Source: Phialocephala subalpina (taxonomy: Eukaryota; Ascomycota; Leotiomycetes; Helotiales; Mollisiaceae). From it: a stretch of 30,778 nt of DNA. Shown here piece by piece: positions 1 through 11,090 of this stretch (position 1 is the stretch's first letter; every line of letters begins with the position of its first letter). Position numbers and translations under genes: made by a program. The notes below the pieces were generated by a model. The model was not told the origin of the DNA and searched no databases. It was given only the letters and a program-made list of their open reading frames with translations. The stretch is from NCBI GenBank assembly GCA_900073065.1, contig FJOG01000076.1, positions 126,261 to 157,038 of the forward strand, written 5' to 3'.

Positions 1-2600
1 ATTATCGATTTATTTCTTTTTTAGATAATTATTTCTTTTTTCCTTTGAAAATAATATTAATTTCCATGGATTATAATTAATAATTATAAGAGTTTAAACT
101 TTTCTTATTAGTTTTCTTATAATTATAATTTATTGCGTATTATTTTTTTCTTTTCTAAAGATTTTTCAAATAATCGATTATTAATTTAAATTATCGTATT
201 AATTATTTATTATAAATCTTTAGGTTTATTATATCGTATAAATTTGTTTTTAATCGAATTTTAAAATCCTTTATAAAATTATATTATTAATATTTCGTTA
301 TTCCAATTAATACGCCTTATATATTATTGAAATTTAATTGCGTAAATAGAAATAATATTATATTAATATAACTTTTAGAAACTTTTTTTTTTTAATTAAC
401 CTTTTTTCGTTTATATTTTTAAATCTATTAAAGGTTTTAAAAATCTTTATAATATAATTATCCCATTTATTGATATTTATATTATAATCGAAGTAATCCT
501 TTTGAATTATTTCGATCCAATCGAAAATAGTACTTATAAAGAAAATAATAATTTATAATACTTCTTTGGTTTTCGCCCTAAATTTTTCTTTATTGAATTC
601 GATATATATTATATATTATATGAAGTACAAGCGTAACTTTTTCTTTATTCTATCGTATAAATTAAATTCGCGAACTTTAAAGGTTCCCGAAATCATATTC
701 TAATCGACCGATAATAATATAAACTTAAAAATCAACTTAATAAATAAAAATCCGATAATAAATATAATGGAATATTTAATTAATATTATAAGAATTAATA
801 TTTAAAATATAATAGTTAACTCGCTTAAATTAATTGTAAAAAGGGTTATATATAATAAAAACTAAATAATTTCAAAGAAAAATAATATTTAAATTTTATT
901 ATTAAATATATTATTAAAATATTATATTTGAGTTAAATATAAAGCTTTTATCTAAGGAAACTTATTTGCTTATATAGAACTTTTATATTTATAAAGCCCC
1001 AAATAAATAAAATCCCAATCCAAATTAGATTTTATTAAAATTAAACTTTATTATATAATTTCCATCCCGCGTTCCCATGATCCTAGAGTTTATTATAAGC
1101 GAATTTACTTGTTTACTAAACTTATAATCCATTAGATCATATGAATCATAATAATTATATTTAAAATAATTTTATATATAAACTCAATAAAATAATAATT
1201 AAAAGATTTTTCGAGTAAATATATTCGAATATTAAATTAAAAAAAAATATTAAGGATATTTATATTTTTATAATAATTCGAATTTATATAATTATTTATC
1301 CCTTTAATAAAATAAATAATTATTAGAGTACGAAAAAGATAATTCTATTTTATTATATTATATATTATATAAATAAAAATAAATAATATAAGATTTATAT
1401 ATAATATTATATAATTTATTCGAATATTATAAATGAGTTTATAATATAATTTATTAGAAAGTTATTCGAGATTATTATAATTTTTAATAAGTTTATATTA
1501 ATTGGTTTGAAAGTATAATATATTACGCAAAGGGGGTTCCTTTTAGCCTAAGATTAATATATACTTGGGAAAAGAAAAAAGTTTATAAGAATTTAAAAAC
1601 CAAAGGAAATTAATAAAATATAAATTATTATTTTTCATTTACTAAATAAGCTCCTAAATACTTAATATTATATTTATATAGATAATTTTTTCTCTTTTAT
1701 TAACTTTTTTATTTACTTCAAAAAACTCGGGTATATTATTACTAAAATATATAAAATAAACTTTAAAATTTTAATTAAATTAATAAAACTTAAAAGGAAA
1801 AACAAAAAAAAAATAGAAAACTAAATAAAATAGGAAATAATAATAATATACTTTAAGGAGAAAAATTAAATATTATATTATAATTAAAAAATAATATTTT
1901 CATATTAATTATAATAATTTTTTATCGTTAAAAGAATAAAATCATAAGATTAAAAAAATGCCCAAAAAAAACTTCTTTTAATATTAAAATAATAAGGAAA
2001 CCATTCGATAATTTATCCCGTAAAAAGTTTAATATTCCTATTTTATATAATAAATATAATTATAAGATAAGGCCTATTGATATTTATAATCAATTATTAT
2101 AATATAATAAAAGATTTCGCCGAATTAAAAAAGAAATATTTAAAGTTTTAAATTAATTTCTATTAAGAATTATTCTTATAAATAATTATTTAATTACTTT
2201 ATACTTAAATATAAAAAGAGAATATTTTATTAACTTTAAATTTTAAGACGATTTTCGCATGCAATTAATAGATTTCTTTTTGGATTTAAGGAAAAACTTT
2301 AAAAGTATAAGAATACTTAAAAAAGAAACGTTTCCCTATATAAATAAAAAGGCGTACAAAGTACTTAGGTATAAGTATAAGCACATTAAAATGCCTACTA
2401 GGAAAGATTACATTGTATATAAAAGAGGGAGATTCTTTGATAATCTTCTAAAACGGGTTATATTAATCGAATTAATAGTAAATCGAAAGAGGAAATTTAC
2501 GAGGAAGATTTTATAATATGGTTATAAGTAGTGCAATATTACTTTGTGTTAATATAGAGGTTATTTTGATAGATATCACTAAGAATATTAACTCTCTTCC
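1..2600. repeat. AT-rich, RIP-like degraded repeat block (left)
   Basis: Almost entirely A and T, dominated by TpA steps (runs such as TATAATTAATAATTATAA), with hardly any CpA or TpG. That is the expected product of repeat-induced point mutation, which turns CpA into TpA in duplicated DNA of Pezizomycotina. No coding region survives; the longest frame (2259-2516, +, 85 codons, Lys/Arg/Ile-rich) is what such DNA gives by chance or as a transposon remnant. I could not identify the parent element and saw no clear LTR or terminal inverted repeat. The right border is gradual, between about 2520 and 2800. Confidence 0.8.
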
Positions 2601-4022
2601 CCCCTTTATACAAAATCCTGATGATTTGGTTGGCTCGCTTAGTTAGATGCCTTGATACTTTAAAAAGGTGCGTTGCACCGCAGTGTAAGGGATATAGAAA
2701 GCGACTGCGAAGGTAAATCGTGCTATACTGCGCAAACTCGCTGATTTTATATACGGATTATAATTCGATTTTCCCTAGATTCGTTCTTTGAATCAGTATT
2801 CGGACTCGAGGACGATGCCAGAGGGCCCGCAAAAGCCGCCTTTCTTTATTACGTCGGGCGACGGCATTGATTTGCGCACAAATCAGGGATTCTACGCACG
2901 ACGGTATATAAAGAGGACCGTAATTCCTTGTACACCGACCACCTCCACAGCGAAGAGTAAGTTCAAAGGGAGGGCATTATATCCTTCTTTATTCGGAAAC
3001 CCGTCTACTTTGCATTCTTTGGTAGACCAATTAGCACTAATGGTGGAGCTGCAAATCGCTCGCTAATAAGCTCTCTACCTTGGAGCGTAGATGGCTCGGT
3101 ACACGGATCCAATCTTAACGGGTCTCTTTTACTCGAACGGCCTAATAGAAATGGATCCTAAGAAAGTCCCGAACGTATAAAGGAAAACATCAACGATATT
3201 TTGTCCTTTTATGCTTAATGTGGCAATGATTACCAGTTTCAATATTCTGCAGATATAGTTGAAGATACTGATTTAGCAGCCATAGATGTCGTCTTATATA
3301 GGCCGGGAGAGCGGGGGAGGCAAGAGCAAGAGAGGGAGGAGAGAGAGGGAAAGAGAGGGAGGAGAGAGAGGGAGAGAGAGCGCGACGAGAGAGGAGGGGG
3401 GGACGAGAGAGGGGGACGAGAGAGAGAGAGGCAGAACAGGAGGAAACGAAAGCAAGAACGTCCGGCATGAGAACGATTGGTAAAGGAGAGGTTGGAGCAG
3501 GAGGAGAAAGTCTTCGTCAACTTTATAATCCGGGAGAGGGGCGTATGGAGGGATTTGCCGCCGATCGGAGTCTATTTAAGAAACACATTTGAAGTTGAAC
3601 GAGTTGCTAAAAAGTATATGCGGAAAAGAATTCGAATTTGCAATATACTATTACAAATGCTCGCTTTTTAGGAGTGTTTCCAACCAGTTATGGATAATAA
3701 GACTTATACTATATTGTTAGTCGCATAAGACGGTTTGGATTTTGATGATGCAATAGTGGAATCTGCGTGGAAGCTTTACGCCGACGTAAGGAGGAGGGTG
3801 CTTGGATTGAAACGCGTCGCTATAAATGATATATTTGGGATTTACTATGTTTAGAAGAGGTAAATTCTGAATCCTGAAAGTTAGAAATGTAATGGCAACT
3901 TTGAATGCAATTAATAAACTTGAATTATATGTATTTTTATAATCCGTACTATCTTTTATAGTACCGTATTTCATATTCCTTCTTTTAACGTCTATAATAC
4001 GAGTGGCCAAAATTCGGCACCA
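2600..4022. other. Gene-poor mixed-composition region
   Basis: Base composition recovers towards 45-50% GC but no convincing gene is visible. A frame from an ATG at 2815 to 3066 (+) encodes about 83 residues with no family I recognise and no splice extension I could find. Frames at 3477-3671 (+) and 3717-4010 (-) are also unremarkable. The GA-rich tract at about 3307-3436 lies inside and produces spurious Arg/Glu- and Ser/Leu-rich frames. Most likely degraded repeat flank or intergenic DNA. Confidence 0.5.
3307..3436 (+). repeat. GA-rich polypurine tract
   Basis: About 130 bases of nearly pure purine on the plus strand, made of irregular GA, GGA and GGGA units, interrupted by a few CGCGACGAGA-like breaks. 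It is an imperfect microsatellite rather than coding sequence: the frames on both strands are low-complexity (Arg/Glu/Gly on plus, Ser/Leu/Pro on minus). A polypurine mirror tract of this length could adopt triplex structure or act as a nucleosome-poor element; that is inference only. Confidence 0.85.
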
Positions 4023-4706
4023 TTATACCGGCGCTAAAAAGGTCATTTTAGGGAGAGTTGAGATACGTGCTCTAATTAGAGAATTCTGCTTCACTTGAGT
4101 GTAAGTGACCATCCGAGGAAATCGGAATTTCTCCACAATTATTAGGCTGCGGTTCTGCACGCTAATCGTCGTCTTCGGAATAATAGCCTTAGCCTCGAGG
4201 AGGTCCCCAGGTATGACTGGCTCTTGTGCAGGCAACGTATCATCCTGGAAAGGAGTATACCTATTAGGTTGCTGGTCAAGCTCTTGGAGGTAACCGTTGC
4301 AATCCTTGGTAGGATTGAATTCATTCCCATTCTCAATTCCAGCACTGTGAGATGGCCACTGGGAACTTCCCAAAGGGCAGCTAGGGGCTTCTCCTGAATT
4401 CAGGGTCCTTCGGGCAGCGCACTCCTGGTTGGTTAAAGGGCAAACCACCGCGATGACTTGGCCGGAGTCAACTACGTCGTTGGTCGACTGGGATGGTCCT
4501 TCTATCTGCTTACCTTTAGATGGAGGGTGCTGCGGGTGTGCAGTGTCAGTATGGTAGTCTTGCGGAAGAGCGTCCAGAGTACAAGGCGGAGTTGCATACG
4601 GCTTCGAGGCCGTTGGAGCTGGATGGTGGTCAGAGAAAGCCGCATGAGACGTCTGGGTGATTTTCAGTGGCTTGTTTCTGGATTTGATACCCTTTGCGTG
4701 TTTTTG
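4023..4706 (-). pseudogene. Orphan open frame without a start codon (gene fragment or lone 3' exon)
   Basis: On the minus strand 227 codons run without a stop from just after a TAA at 4709 to a stop at 4023, unusual in DNA of this composition. The first 190 or so codons contain no ATG, so it cannot be a simple intact gene. The frame contains Pro/His/Thr-rich stretches in its first half and a more ordinary mixed half later (VIPGDLLEAKAIIPKT near residue 165, KFRFPRMVTYTQVKQ near 195). AG acceptors near 4690-4680 could make it a terminal exon, but I found no matching upstream exon in the AT-poor sequence to 4900. I do not recognise the family; a transposon-derived or relocated gene fragment next to the RIP block is the simplest explanation. 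Confidence 0.35.
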
Positions 4707-6216
4707 TTAATATGTTTTGCTGCCAATTTTTATTTAAAAAGATACTGGTGACGAATACCACAGTCGCGGATTAATTTTGAACAACGTCGCCATTGTTATT
4801 AGCCAAATGTACTTCAGTCTTTACATTCCATATCCCAAACAGAAGATAAAGCTATAGCTCGGATTCCAGGGGATATATAATAAGTAACTACCCTCTCCTT
4901 CGTCTACTACCCATCTGTTGTCCAATATAAACGGCTACAACCTCATATCATCTATTGTCGAGATTTTCTAATTATCCAGGGGCATATCGTCGAAAAGAGA
5001 GAACTGGCCAGCAATCATGTCGGCCAGCAATCAAGGGTGAACACTAGTGGTAATCCAGTTTGGGACAAGCTTAGAGTGGCAGGCGAGCCCCAGTGGTGGC
5101 CCACTTTGGGATAAGCTCGGCAGCGGTACCGCCAAGTTTCGTGATACCACACATGAGAGCTACAGGGCAGTTGAATTAGTAACGTTCACGACCGTTAATA
5201 GAACATGCGGGTTATTTCCCCCCAACTTCAAGGTGATTAAATTGATTATGTACACCACTGCGACACATAACATAGGACTTACACGACGGTTAGATCAATT
5301 CCTCTAAAAGTGAAGCCTCGCGCTCGGATCGACGGTGGTCGTGGACTCGCGTTTCTTGCAGAGGATCTCCCAGCGAAATGAAAAGCGACCCCACCCCACC
5401 ACCAACTTACCAACGATAATTTTGGAATGCCCAAATCAAGATGCAGACTCCATCTTTCTTCTAGGAAAGTCAGATTTTAGATGCTTTGATACAAGTCCCT
5501 ACCCAGTTTTTAAAAGTAAGTTTCCATCTCCGTTTTAAAAGGCCTAATCAAACAATACACTTCATTTTCTATTTAAGAATAACATATTTATTTTTGGTTG
5601 GGAAGTCCCCATCGAACCATTAGCGTATGTGTGTGTCAACCTTTTAACATCGAGCAAGGACCTGCTCACCACGATGTAGAGTTCGACCCAGTTGCCCCAG
5701 AGTCGTCAGTGGCTCCATTCCTCAATACCGCTTTGCGTCCCTTCCTCGACTCTCCTCCACATCCACCCACAACTGCCTTACCCTATCGCAAAACGCCCCC
5801 AAATACACAGCTATGTCGTGAGGTAGCAATGAGCGCAGGTCAAGCAAATGTGGTCCCGCCTCGCCTTCACCAGTAGTCTCTACACTTCTTGTCACTTTCC
5901 AGCTCTATTTTCAAACCAACCGTCTTGACAGCGCGGGTACTGATTGAACAGCAAGAATTTGAATGGAATTCGCAGCACTGACGTTAGAATGGAATGCCAG
6001 CATTGGCCCTAAAAAAAACTCCGGGCGCTCACTACACCTTTTCACAAGTCCGTCTATGGGATTCACCGAACGGGCACTTTCTCATGGACTTGGCATCTCA
6101 TCGCCGCTGAAGAGAGCCCGACTAATAGAATACGTGAGACTTTGGGTTAAGGAAACGTCGTTTATGCATGGAACCTCTTCGGGAGAGCTCCGAGAAGCTG
6201 CACATTGAGAGGTTGT
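4707..6216. other. Gene-poor region with small direct repeats
   Basis: No supported gene in 1.5 kb. A 12-base word GGCCAGCAATCA occurs twice at about 5006-5034. A diverged pair of segments sharing TTTGGGA(C/T)AAGCT lies at about 5059-5115. Frames at 5047-5307, 5598-5876 and 5963-6208 (all +) are short, lack plausible splice partners and show no domain I know. The sequence is not AT-skewed, so it is not heavily RIP-mutated. Confidence 0.5.
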
Positions 6217-6335
6217 TATCCCATCGACCGGTGAGACATGGTCCACGCCAGGCATCACAGCTAAGTAGTCGTGGTTGCCTAACGATTTTAACTATGATGC
6301 CTGGCGTGGACCATGTCTCACCGGTCGAAGGGATA
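6217..6335. repeat. Near-perfect 41-bp inverted repeat (hairpin, 37-nt loop)
   Basis: The left arm (6217-6257) and right arm (6295-6335) are reverse complements at 40 of 41 positions; the only mismatch is A at 6223 against A at 6329. The loop is 6258-6294. The arm core reads GGTGAGACATGGTCCACGCC on the left. A transcript through it in either direction would fold into a long uninterrupted stem. No obvious target-site duplication or transposon flank is visible, and no gene overlaps it with confidence. Possibilities are a foldback/MITE-like element, a small-RNA (milRNA-like) precursor, or a foldback assembly artefact. Confidence 0.9.
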
Positions 6336-7388
6336 GGAATCTGGTGTTTCTCGGGTTCTGTTGATGGTTACACAGGCGCAAGATAAAACAGCAGCCCACC
6401 TTGTTTTCGTCCCAAGATCAACGAGGCCGTGAGGAGATTGGCTCTAAAAGGTTTTCAGAACGCGGGAGATTTGGGGGTTAAATAATCATATGGGTATAAA
6501 TAACTGACGGCTCCCTGGTTAGGTGAACATGCAAGCGGTCAGCATGTCGTGGAACCTGAGCGCCCGACACGAAAAGAGCGTGTGGCTGGTGTGGCGAGAA
6601 TTCAGGGGTACGTTTTGGGCCATTTGCAGCACACCATCGACATCTTTACTAAGCACCAAACAACAGCGTTCACATAAAATTGCGATTTCTCATGGTATTT
6701 CAATCTGTACCATTTTTAGCAAGGTAAAAAAGGTCCCCCTTTTTTGTGCTTTGCGGGCTCAATCTCAGGCTGCAGCCTTGTTAGTAGCTTGGATTCAGAG
6801 GATCCCTTCCCCGGATGGTTAAAGTCTACACTTGCGCAATTGGCTCATTAGGCCCAAACCGCACAAGAGACGATTGGTACGAGTTGCTCCTCTGCGTGAA
6901 GCTCGCAACAAATTTGTGCAGAAATGAGGACGATGAATTGGGTATGAGACAGTCTTTCCGGCCCCCGAAGCGCAATATAACACTGTTGGGGCTGAGAATT
7001 TGCATGATGCAAGAGCATGGCAGCTGCACAAATTTTTCGATGCAACCCTTCAAGCCTTTTGTTGCTCGCATCGTCCATCGAAGGATCGATCGAAGGATCG
7101 TCATATGATGGCCACAGAATGAAACATCTATCGGGTTAAAGGAGGGGTCGTAGGGAGTTTTCTTCTGAAGGTTGTTTGATATTGCGCTCCAGGATTTTGA
7201 TAGAATTGAAAATTGGGGTGGCAGCTTTTGGTCGTGGGACAAAGGGACGCCCATGTCGCACCTGGTAGGCGACGACACTCTTCCCCATCCAATGGCAAAT
7301 CCATATATGGACAGATAGCACCGCATCTTAAAAAGACATATTTGCAAATCGTTTCCTGGCATGTATGTAGAGATAGAAACTCTTTATC
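6336..7388. other. Upstream region of the 7389 gene, with an unsupported minus-strand frame
   Basis: This kilobase separates the hairpin from the next gene. On the minus strand an ATG at 7362 opens 178 codons ending at 6826, head-to-head with the gene at 7389 and only 26 bp from its ATG. I recognise no domain, the residue mix (Ser, Cys, Ile rich) is not persuasive, and plus-strand frames in the same stretch are nearly as long (6815-7108, 7213-7707). A small direct repeat, ATCGAAGG-ATCG twice, lies at 7077-7101. I treat the stretch as promoter/intergenic. Confidence 0.4.
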
Positions 7389-9071
7389 ATGGCTTCGCAA
7401 AAACCACAAGCCAGCAGTACACCACCCCAAACTCGTGCTTCACTTCACCAGCAGACGACAGCGCCACAAATGTCGCAGGTTCCGGGACTTTCCTCTACGA
7501 AACCAAACACTCCTCCACCGCCACTCACCACTGTTTGTACAAATTCCAGCAGATTCTCCACACTTGCTACCCTTTCAACCAAATCTACCTCTACAAGCGG
7601 TCCGCCACTTCTTAGTAACTCCAATGGTCCCCAAAATGGTCCACGTAGGACCCTCTTCGAGCACCTTGGGAATGGACTGCCATCCAACTATCCAAACGTC
7701 GGGATAGTATTCCGCTTAGTGTGCGTTTTTATTGCCTTTGTCACCGTCTTATCCATAGCAGCCAGACTCCCTACTAAGGCGGCATGGTTTCTAATTATGA
7801 TCGTCGGAACCATATGCTCTCTGGGGCTAGCTATCGATTATAGTTGGAGCTATGTTTCTCGTCGTCGTCGTAAAGGTAATTCTTTTCTCACTCTTCAATA
7901 CTAGAGCTACTCTGCTTGTAGGCTGAGTTGAACTGACTCCAGCACAGTGGACTTTAATTACCGGCCCAACTTGGGCAATACCATCGCTGTTGTCTTGCTG
8001 ACCATTCCCATGTTTACTGTACTTTATCTCAGGCTCTGGTATCCACACTTGAGGAAGGACATTTTGGCGACAACCACTGATGTCGTCGTATGAAATCCAT
8101 TTGACCTTATTTCATCGTGGCTGTCACTGACCTGTCACTAGGACAACGTTGGATTCCCTTCAGTTGCACTCTTTCAGAGAAAAGACTGGTCCTCTCAGGC
8201 GAACCTCAGGAGTAGGCATGGTGGCCCGAGCGGATCCAAATGCTATCTTGGCTGGTACAATGATTCTGCTCCCGCATGCTCTACTTTACCGCCGGAAACA
8301 TTTGGTAATAGCACAGAGTGCACTTGCAAAGAGCTTTGGTAAGAGTTAAAAATAAGAGACCCCAGCCTTCAAGACAAGGAACTAACTCCGACCAGGTCCA
8401 ACAATGATCAGGTTATTGAAGACTTTGAATGGATGAATACAAGCTACCGTTATATCGCTTTTGACTCTCCCTCATGGCTTCTCAGCAACACACCGACTTA
8501 TATGCTGCTATTGCAAACATTCTTTGACTGTAAGCCGATCTGACTTCCAGCCTCACTTACTGCACACTAAATCGACTTAGACAATGTTACAAAAGCGATC
8601 GCGGACTCGAGTACTTACAACCCGAGTTTATCACTGGCTATTTACGATCCAGCACTCGGAATGCAGAGGTCGTTCGAGCAGGGATACACTAGGATGAGGC
8701 TCATAAACGCGAATGGAATCGTGGCAGTGAATGTTGGCCTCCGCATACGTCAGGCTCCTGGTCAAGCTCCAGCATACGACTATCCTTTGGATATAGCGTT
8801 ATCGCCTGCAACAGACCTTGTTTGTGATACAAGCACCAACTTGACGTACCAATATGCATGTCACGTCAGCTTGTTTATCACAATACCTAACTTCGAGAGA
8901 ACCATAACCACCAGACAAAAGTTGATGAGTTGGTCGGTGAGTGTCCCCGTTGTTGAATTTGGAATCTCTGGCTTACCATTTTATTAGGACGTAGTAGCTT
9001 CCGCAGGAGCCTACTTCTCCTTCGTTCAATTTTTGAGTTGGATCATATCTGCTCAGGCATTTCAGGGGTAG
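7389..9071 (+). CDS. Predicted multi-pass membrane protein, unknown family (six exons, 465 aa)
   Basis: Exons 7389-7875, 7948-8087, 8142-8338, 8396-8529, 8581-8936 and 8988-9071 join to 466 codons including stop. The five introns are 51-72 nt with GT..AG ends; the third carries an ACTAAC branch motif. Residues 1-100 are Ser/Thr/Pro/Gln-rich and probably disordered. Two adjacent hydrophobic segments follow (about 104-126 and 131-152), then an Arg-Arg-Arg-Arg-Lys patch (158-162) and a third segment (about 173-195). A roughly 240-residue polar region contains a cluster of cysteines (CYLGWYND, then ACSTLPPE, then CTCKELW) that suggests an extracytoplasmic domain with disulfides. A last hydrophobic segment ends the protein at about 440-462. 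I know no named family. The start is the first ATG with a suitable context. The 3' end lies 7 bp from the end of the pseudogene on the other strand, and the gene shows no RIP damage. Confidence 0.75.
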
Positions 9072-9078
9072 GGCCTAA

Positions 9079-10780
9079 TCATACGTGACTTGTAAGTTGG
9101 TCGAGCACTAGTCTGTGCGGAGTGAGCATAACGTCGATCCTGTGGAGGACGTCGGACGGTTTGCTAGCCTGCTCCTGCAAACCTGGGTGAATCAAGTCGA
9201 TATAATCTAAAAAAAACTGGTATTTGAGGCCGCGGAGGGAATAGAGGCTAAATCATGATCAGCGGAACAAAGGGCGAGCTTCACTCGTAGTTGAGGAAGC
9301 ACAAACTTACTCTTTGTTAGTCAGCTGTGCTAGGAGGCGAAGCAGGATTTCGTAGTCGAACCGCTGCGCTATCCTGGCCAGCGGCTCTCCCACGGTGATC
9401 CAGTAGCTGAGTCTTGCCTTGGCTTTCTTTCGCGCTTGCTCCTCGCTATTCTTGGTTTCGGGAAGAGTAGGTCAGTAAACGATCCTTCGGTGATAATCGG
9501 GGCAGTTCCCTCTTCCGTCTCTTCCTGGGCATAGCTATCCTGGCGTCTCTTTCCTCAAGGTAGCTGCCTATCAGCTCCGCCAAGGCGACCCTCTTCAAGA
9601 GGCGAGCTGCTTTCCCAAGATACTTCACTGACTTCTCGACTGCCTTAGCTTACACAACGTGATTTTTCAGCATCCTATACTTTTGATCCGAGGTTGGAAT
9701 CGTGTGGGCACCTAGATCCCCTTCCGAAGCATCAGTACTACCATCTGCATAGCGAGGCGGGGTGGCCGTATTATAGTCCTTGATAGCTGGCAGTGGCACT
9801 ATACACCCGATCATATGTAGCTTTGTACGCAAGTCTATGGACAGCTTCGTGAACCTCTCGCTTCCCTCGGGCAGTACAACTGCGCTTGATGGCGTGAGAG
9901 ATAGGCACGGTGGTGAGGCAACGGTCTGCGATAGCACCGGTGGGGTAAGTGCAGCTATCGAGACCAGGCCGTCTCGGCCAGTTTTTAATATCTCAGGTGA
10001 TTAATCTCGCCGCTGGCCTTTATCATGCATAGCTTGGCATTCAAGGCTCCCTTTCGCAAGCTCAACATTATCTGCGTCTGTAGCTTCGATACGGGCACGT
10101 TTGGGATCAGTATTGCCCTCGAAGTTATGATTGCGCTCTCGGAATGGTTGCCGTGTAGTATTCGGTCGACGCTGTGCTGACGAAGCGGCGATGTGTCCTG
10201 ACGACTAGTCTCTCGAACGAGAATACTCATCACGGACATTATTACCGTGCCCGGAAGTAGGTGTGGCCCCGAAATCCCGAGATTTATCCGTCACCTAGTC
10301 GAACCTCGAACCATTAATATTTGTCTCGTTCGATAGTTGCGTTTCGTCCTTGCGCCCTTGTCGAGCGGTTGAGCTCTGACCGTGAGATGCTCCAGAGAAA
10401 CTCTGGTGCGCACCAGCCGAGTCGTCACGGCCGCGCTGTGTGATGCGCGGAGATGTGCCAGATTCCAGCTCTTCCTGTATGACATACTGTGGTAGAGGAC
10501 AGGTCGGAGCTTCACTATCAGGTGTATCGCTGTTGTGAGGTGTTGGGGCGGGAGTGGGAAGAGGTGTTGGACGTGTCCCTTCTTGGGCTGCTCTCACGAT
10601 TTCGTCACGACCGACTGGGTGGTTTTCGAGATATCGAGTTATCTTCTTGTTCCGTAGCTAGCGGACTACGTACTTGATCGCCTGCGAAACCGTTAGATTT
10701 GCCTTAGGAGGGAAGAGGAAGAAGGATTTGATGCCAGACCGTATCCACGTCTGAGGTGTTTAGAATGTTCAGCTCTGCAT
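9079..10780 (-). pseudogene. RIP-style inactivated gene of unknown function
   Basis: One minus-strand frame can be followed from an ATG at 10780 to about 9450, broken by stops. TAA/TAG lie at 10762, 10660, 10297, 10207, 10003 and 9652, and a TGA at 10771. All six TAA/TAG codons fit CAA/CAG with C changed to T in a CpA context, the RIP signature. A single-base shift near 9446-9475 moves the frame, which continues to 9311, passes a 63-nt intron (9248-9310, GTAAGT..TTTAG) and ends at a TGA at 9081-9079. Uninterrupted it would be about 546 residues. Recognisable stretches are RYLENHPVGRDEIVRAAQEG near the N-terminus, a long Pro/Ser/Thr/Gln-rich middle, a basic patch (PRKRRKRELPRL) and a tidy C-terminal domain (KARLSYWITVGEPLARIAQR, then HPGLQEQASKPSDVLHRIDV). 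I cannot name the family. It borders the central AT-rich block. Confidence 0.62.
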
Positions 10781-11090
10781 CTTCGTGCATCATCTTCTCT
10801 TTTTGAGATTCCCTCTTGCTATTATTTAGCAAACCGCCCGGTCATGGATTGTGGTAGGAAGGAGTTTAGGAGGGTGCACAAATCGTAACGAGCCAAAGCC
10901 GGTTACGAACTTGGCCCCCGCATTATTTAACACTAATGACCACGCCAAGGTGTCGGCCATAGATGGTTGCTATCGGAGCGTCACGGCCTTCTCTTATTAT
11001 CAACGAAACGGGTGGTCACGTACCATCTCTCTGCAAGTAATAGTTAGCACTAGTGGATCTCGCAATTGGCCATGTACTCGCGAGGCTATA
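10781..11090. other. Short flank between the pseudogene and the AT-rich block
   Basis: Mixed-composition sequence upstream of the dead gene, where its promoter would have been. An 81-codon frame (10851-11096, +) is unsupported. Composition changes abruptly at about 11085-11100, where the sequence becomes almost pure A/T. Confidence 0.45.

Noticed and set aside
2259..2516. 85-codon frame in the AT-rich block
   Set aside because: Lys/Ile/Arg bias expected from AT-rich DNA; no recognisable transposase or other domain.
2600..2760. Possible tRNA-like stretch near the edge of the left AT block
   Set aside because: No acceptor/T-arm pairing or conserved GGTTCAAATCC-type box could be found.
3190..3520. 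Ser/Leu/Pro-rich and Arg/Glu-rich frames on both strands
   Set aside because: Products of the GA-rich tract, not genes.
6826..7362. 178-codon minus-strand frame, head-to-head with the gene at 7389
   Set aside because: No domain, poor residue mix, competing plus-strand frames of similar length, and only 26 bp between the two ATGs; kept only as a note.
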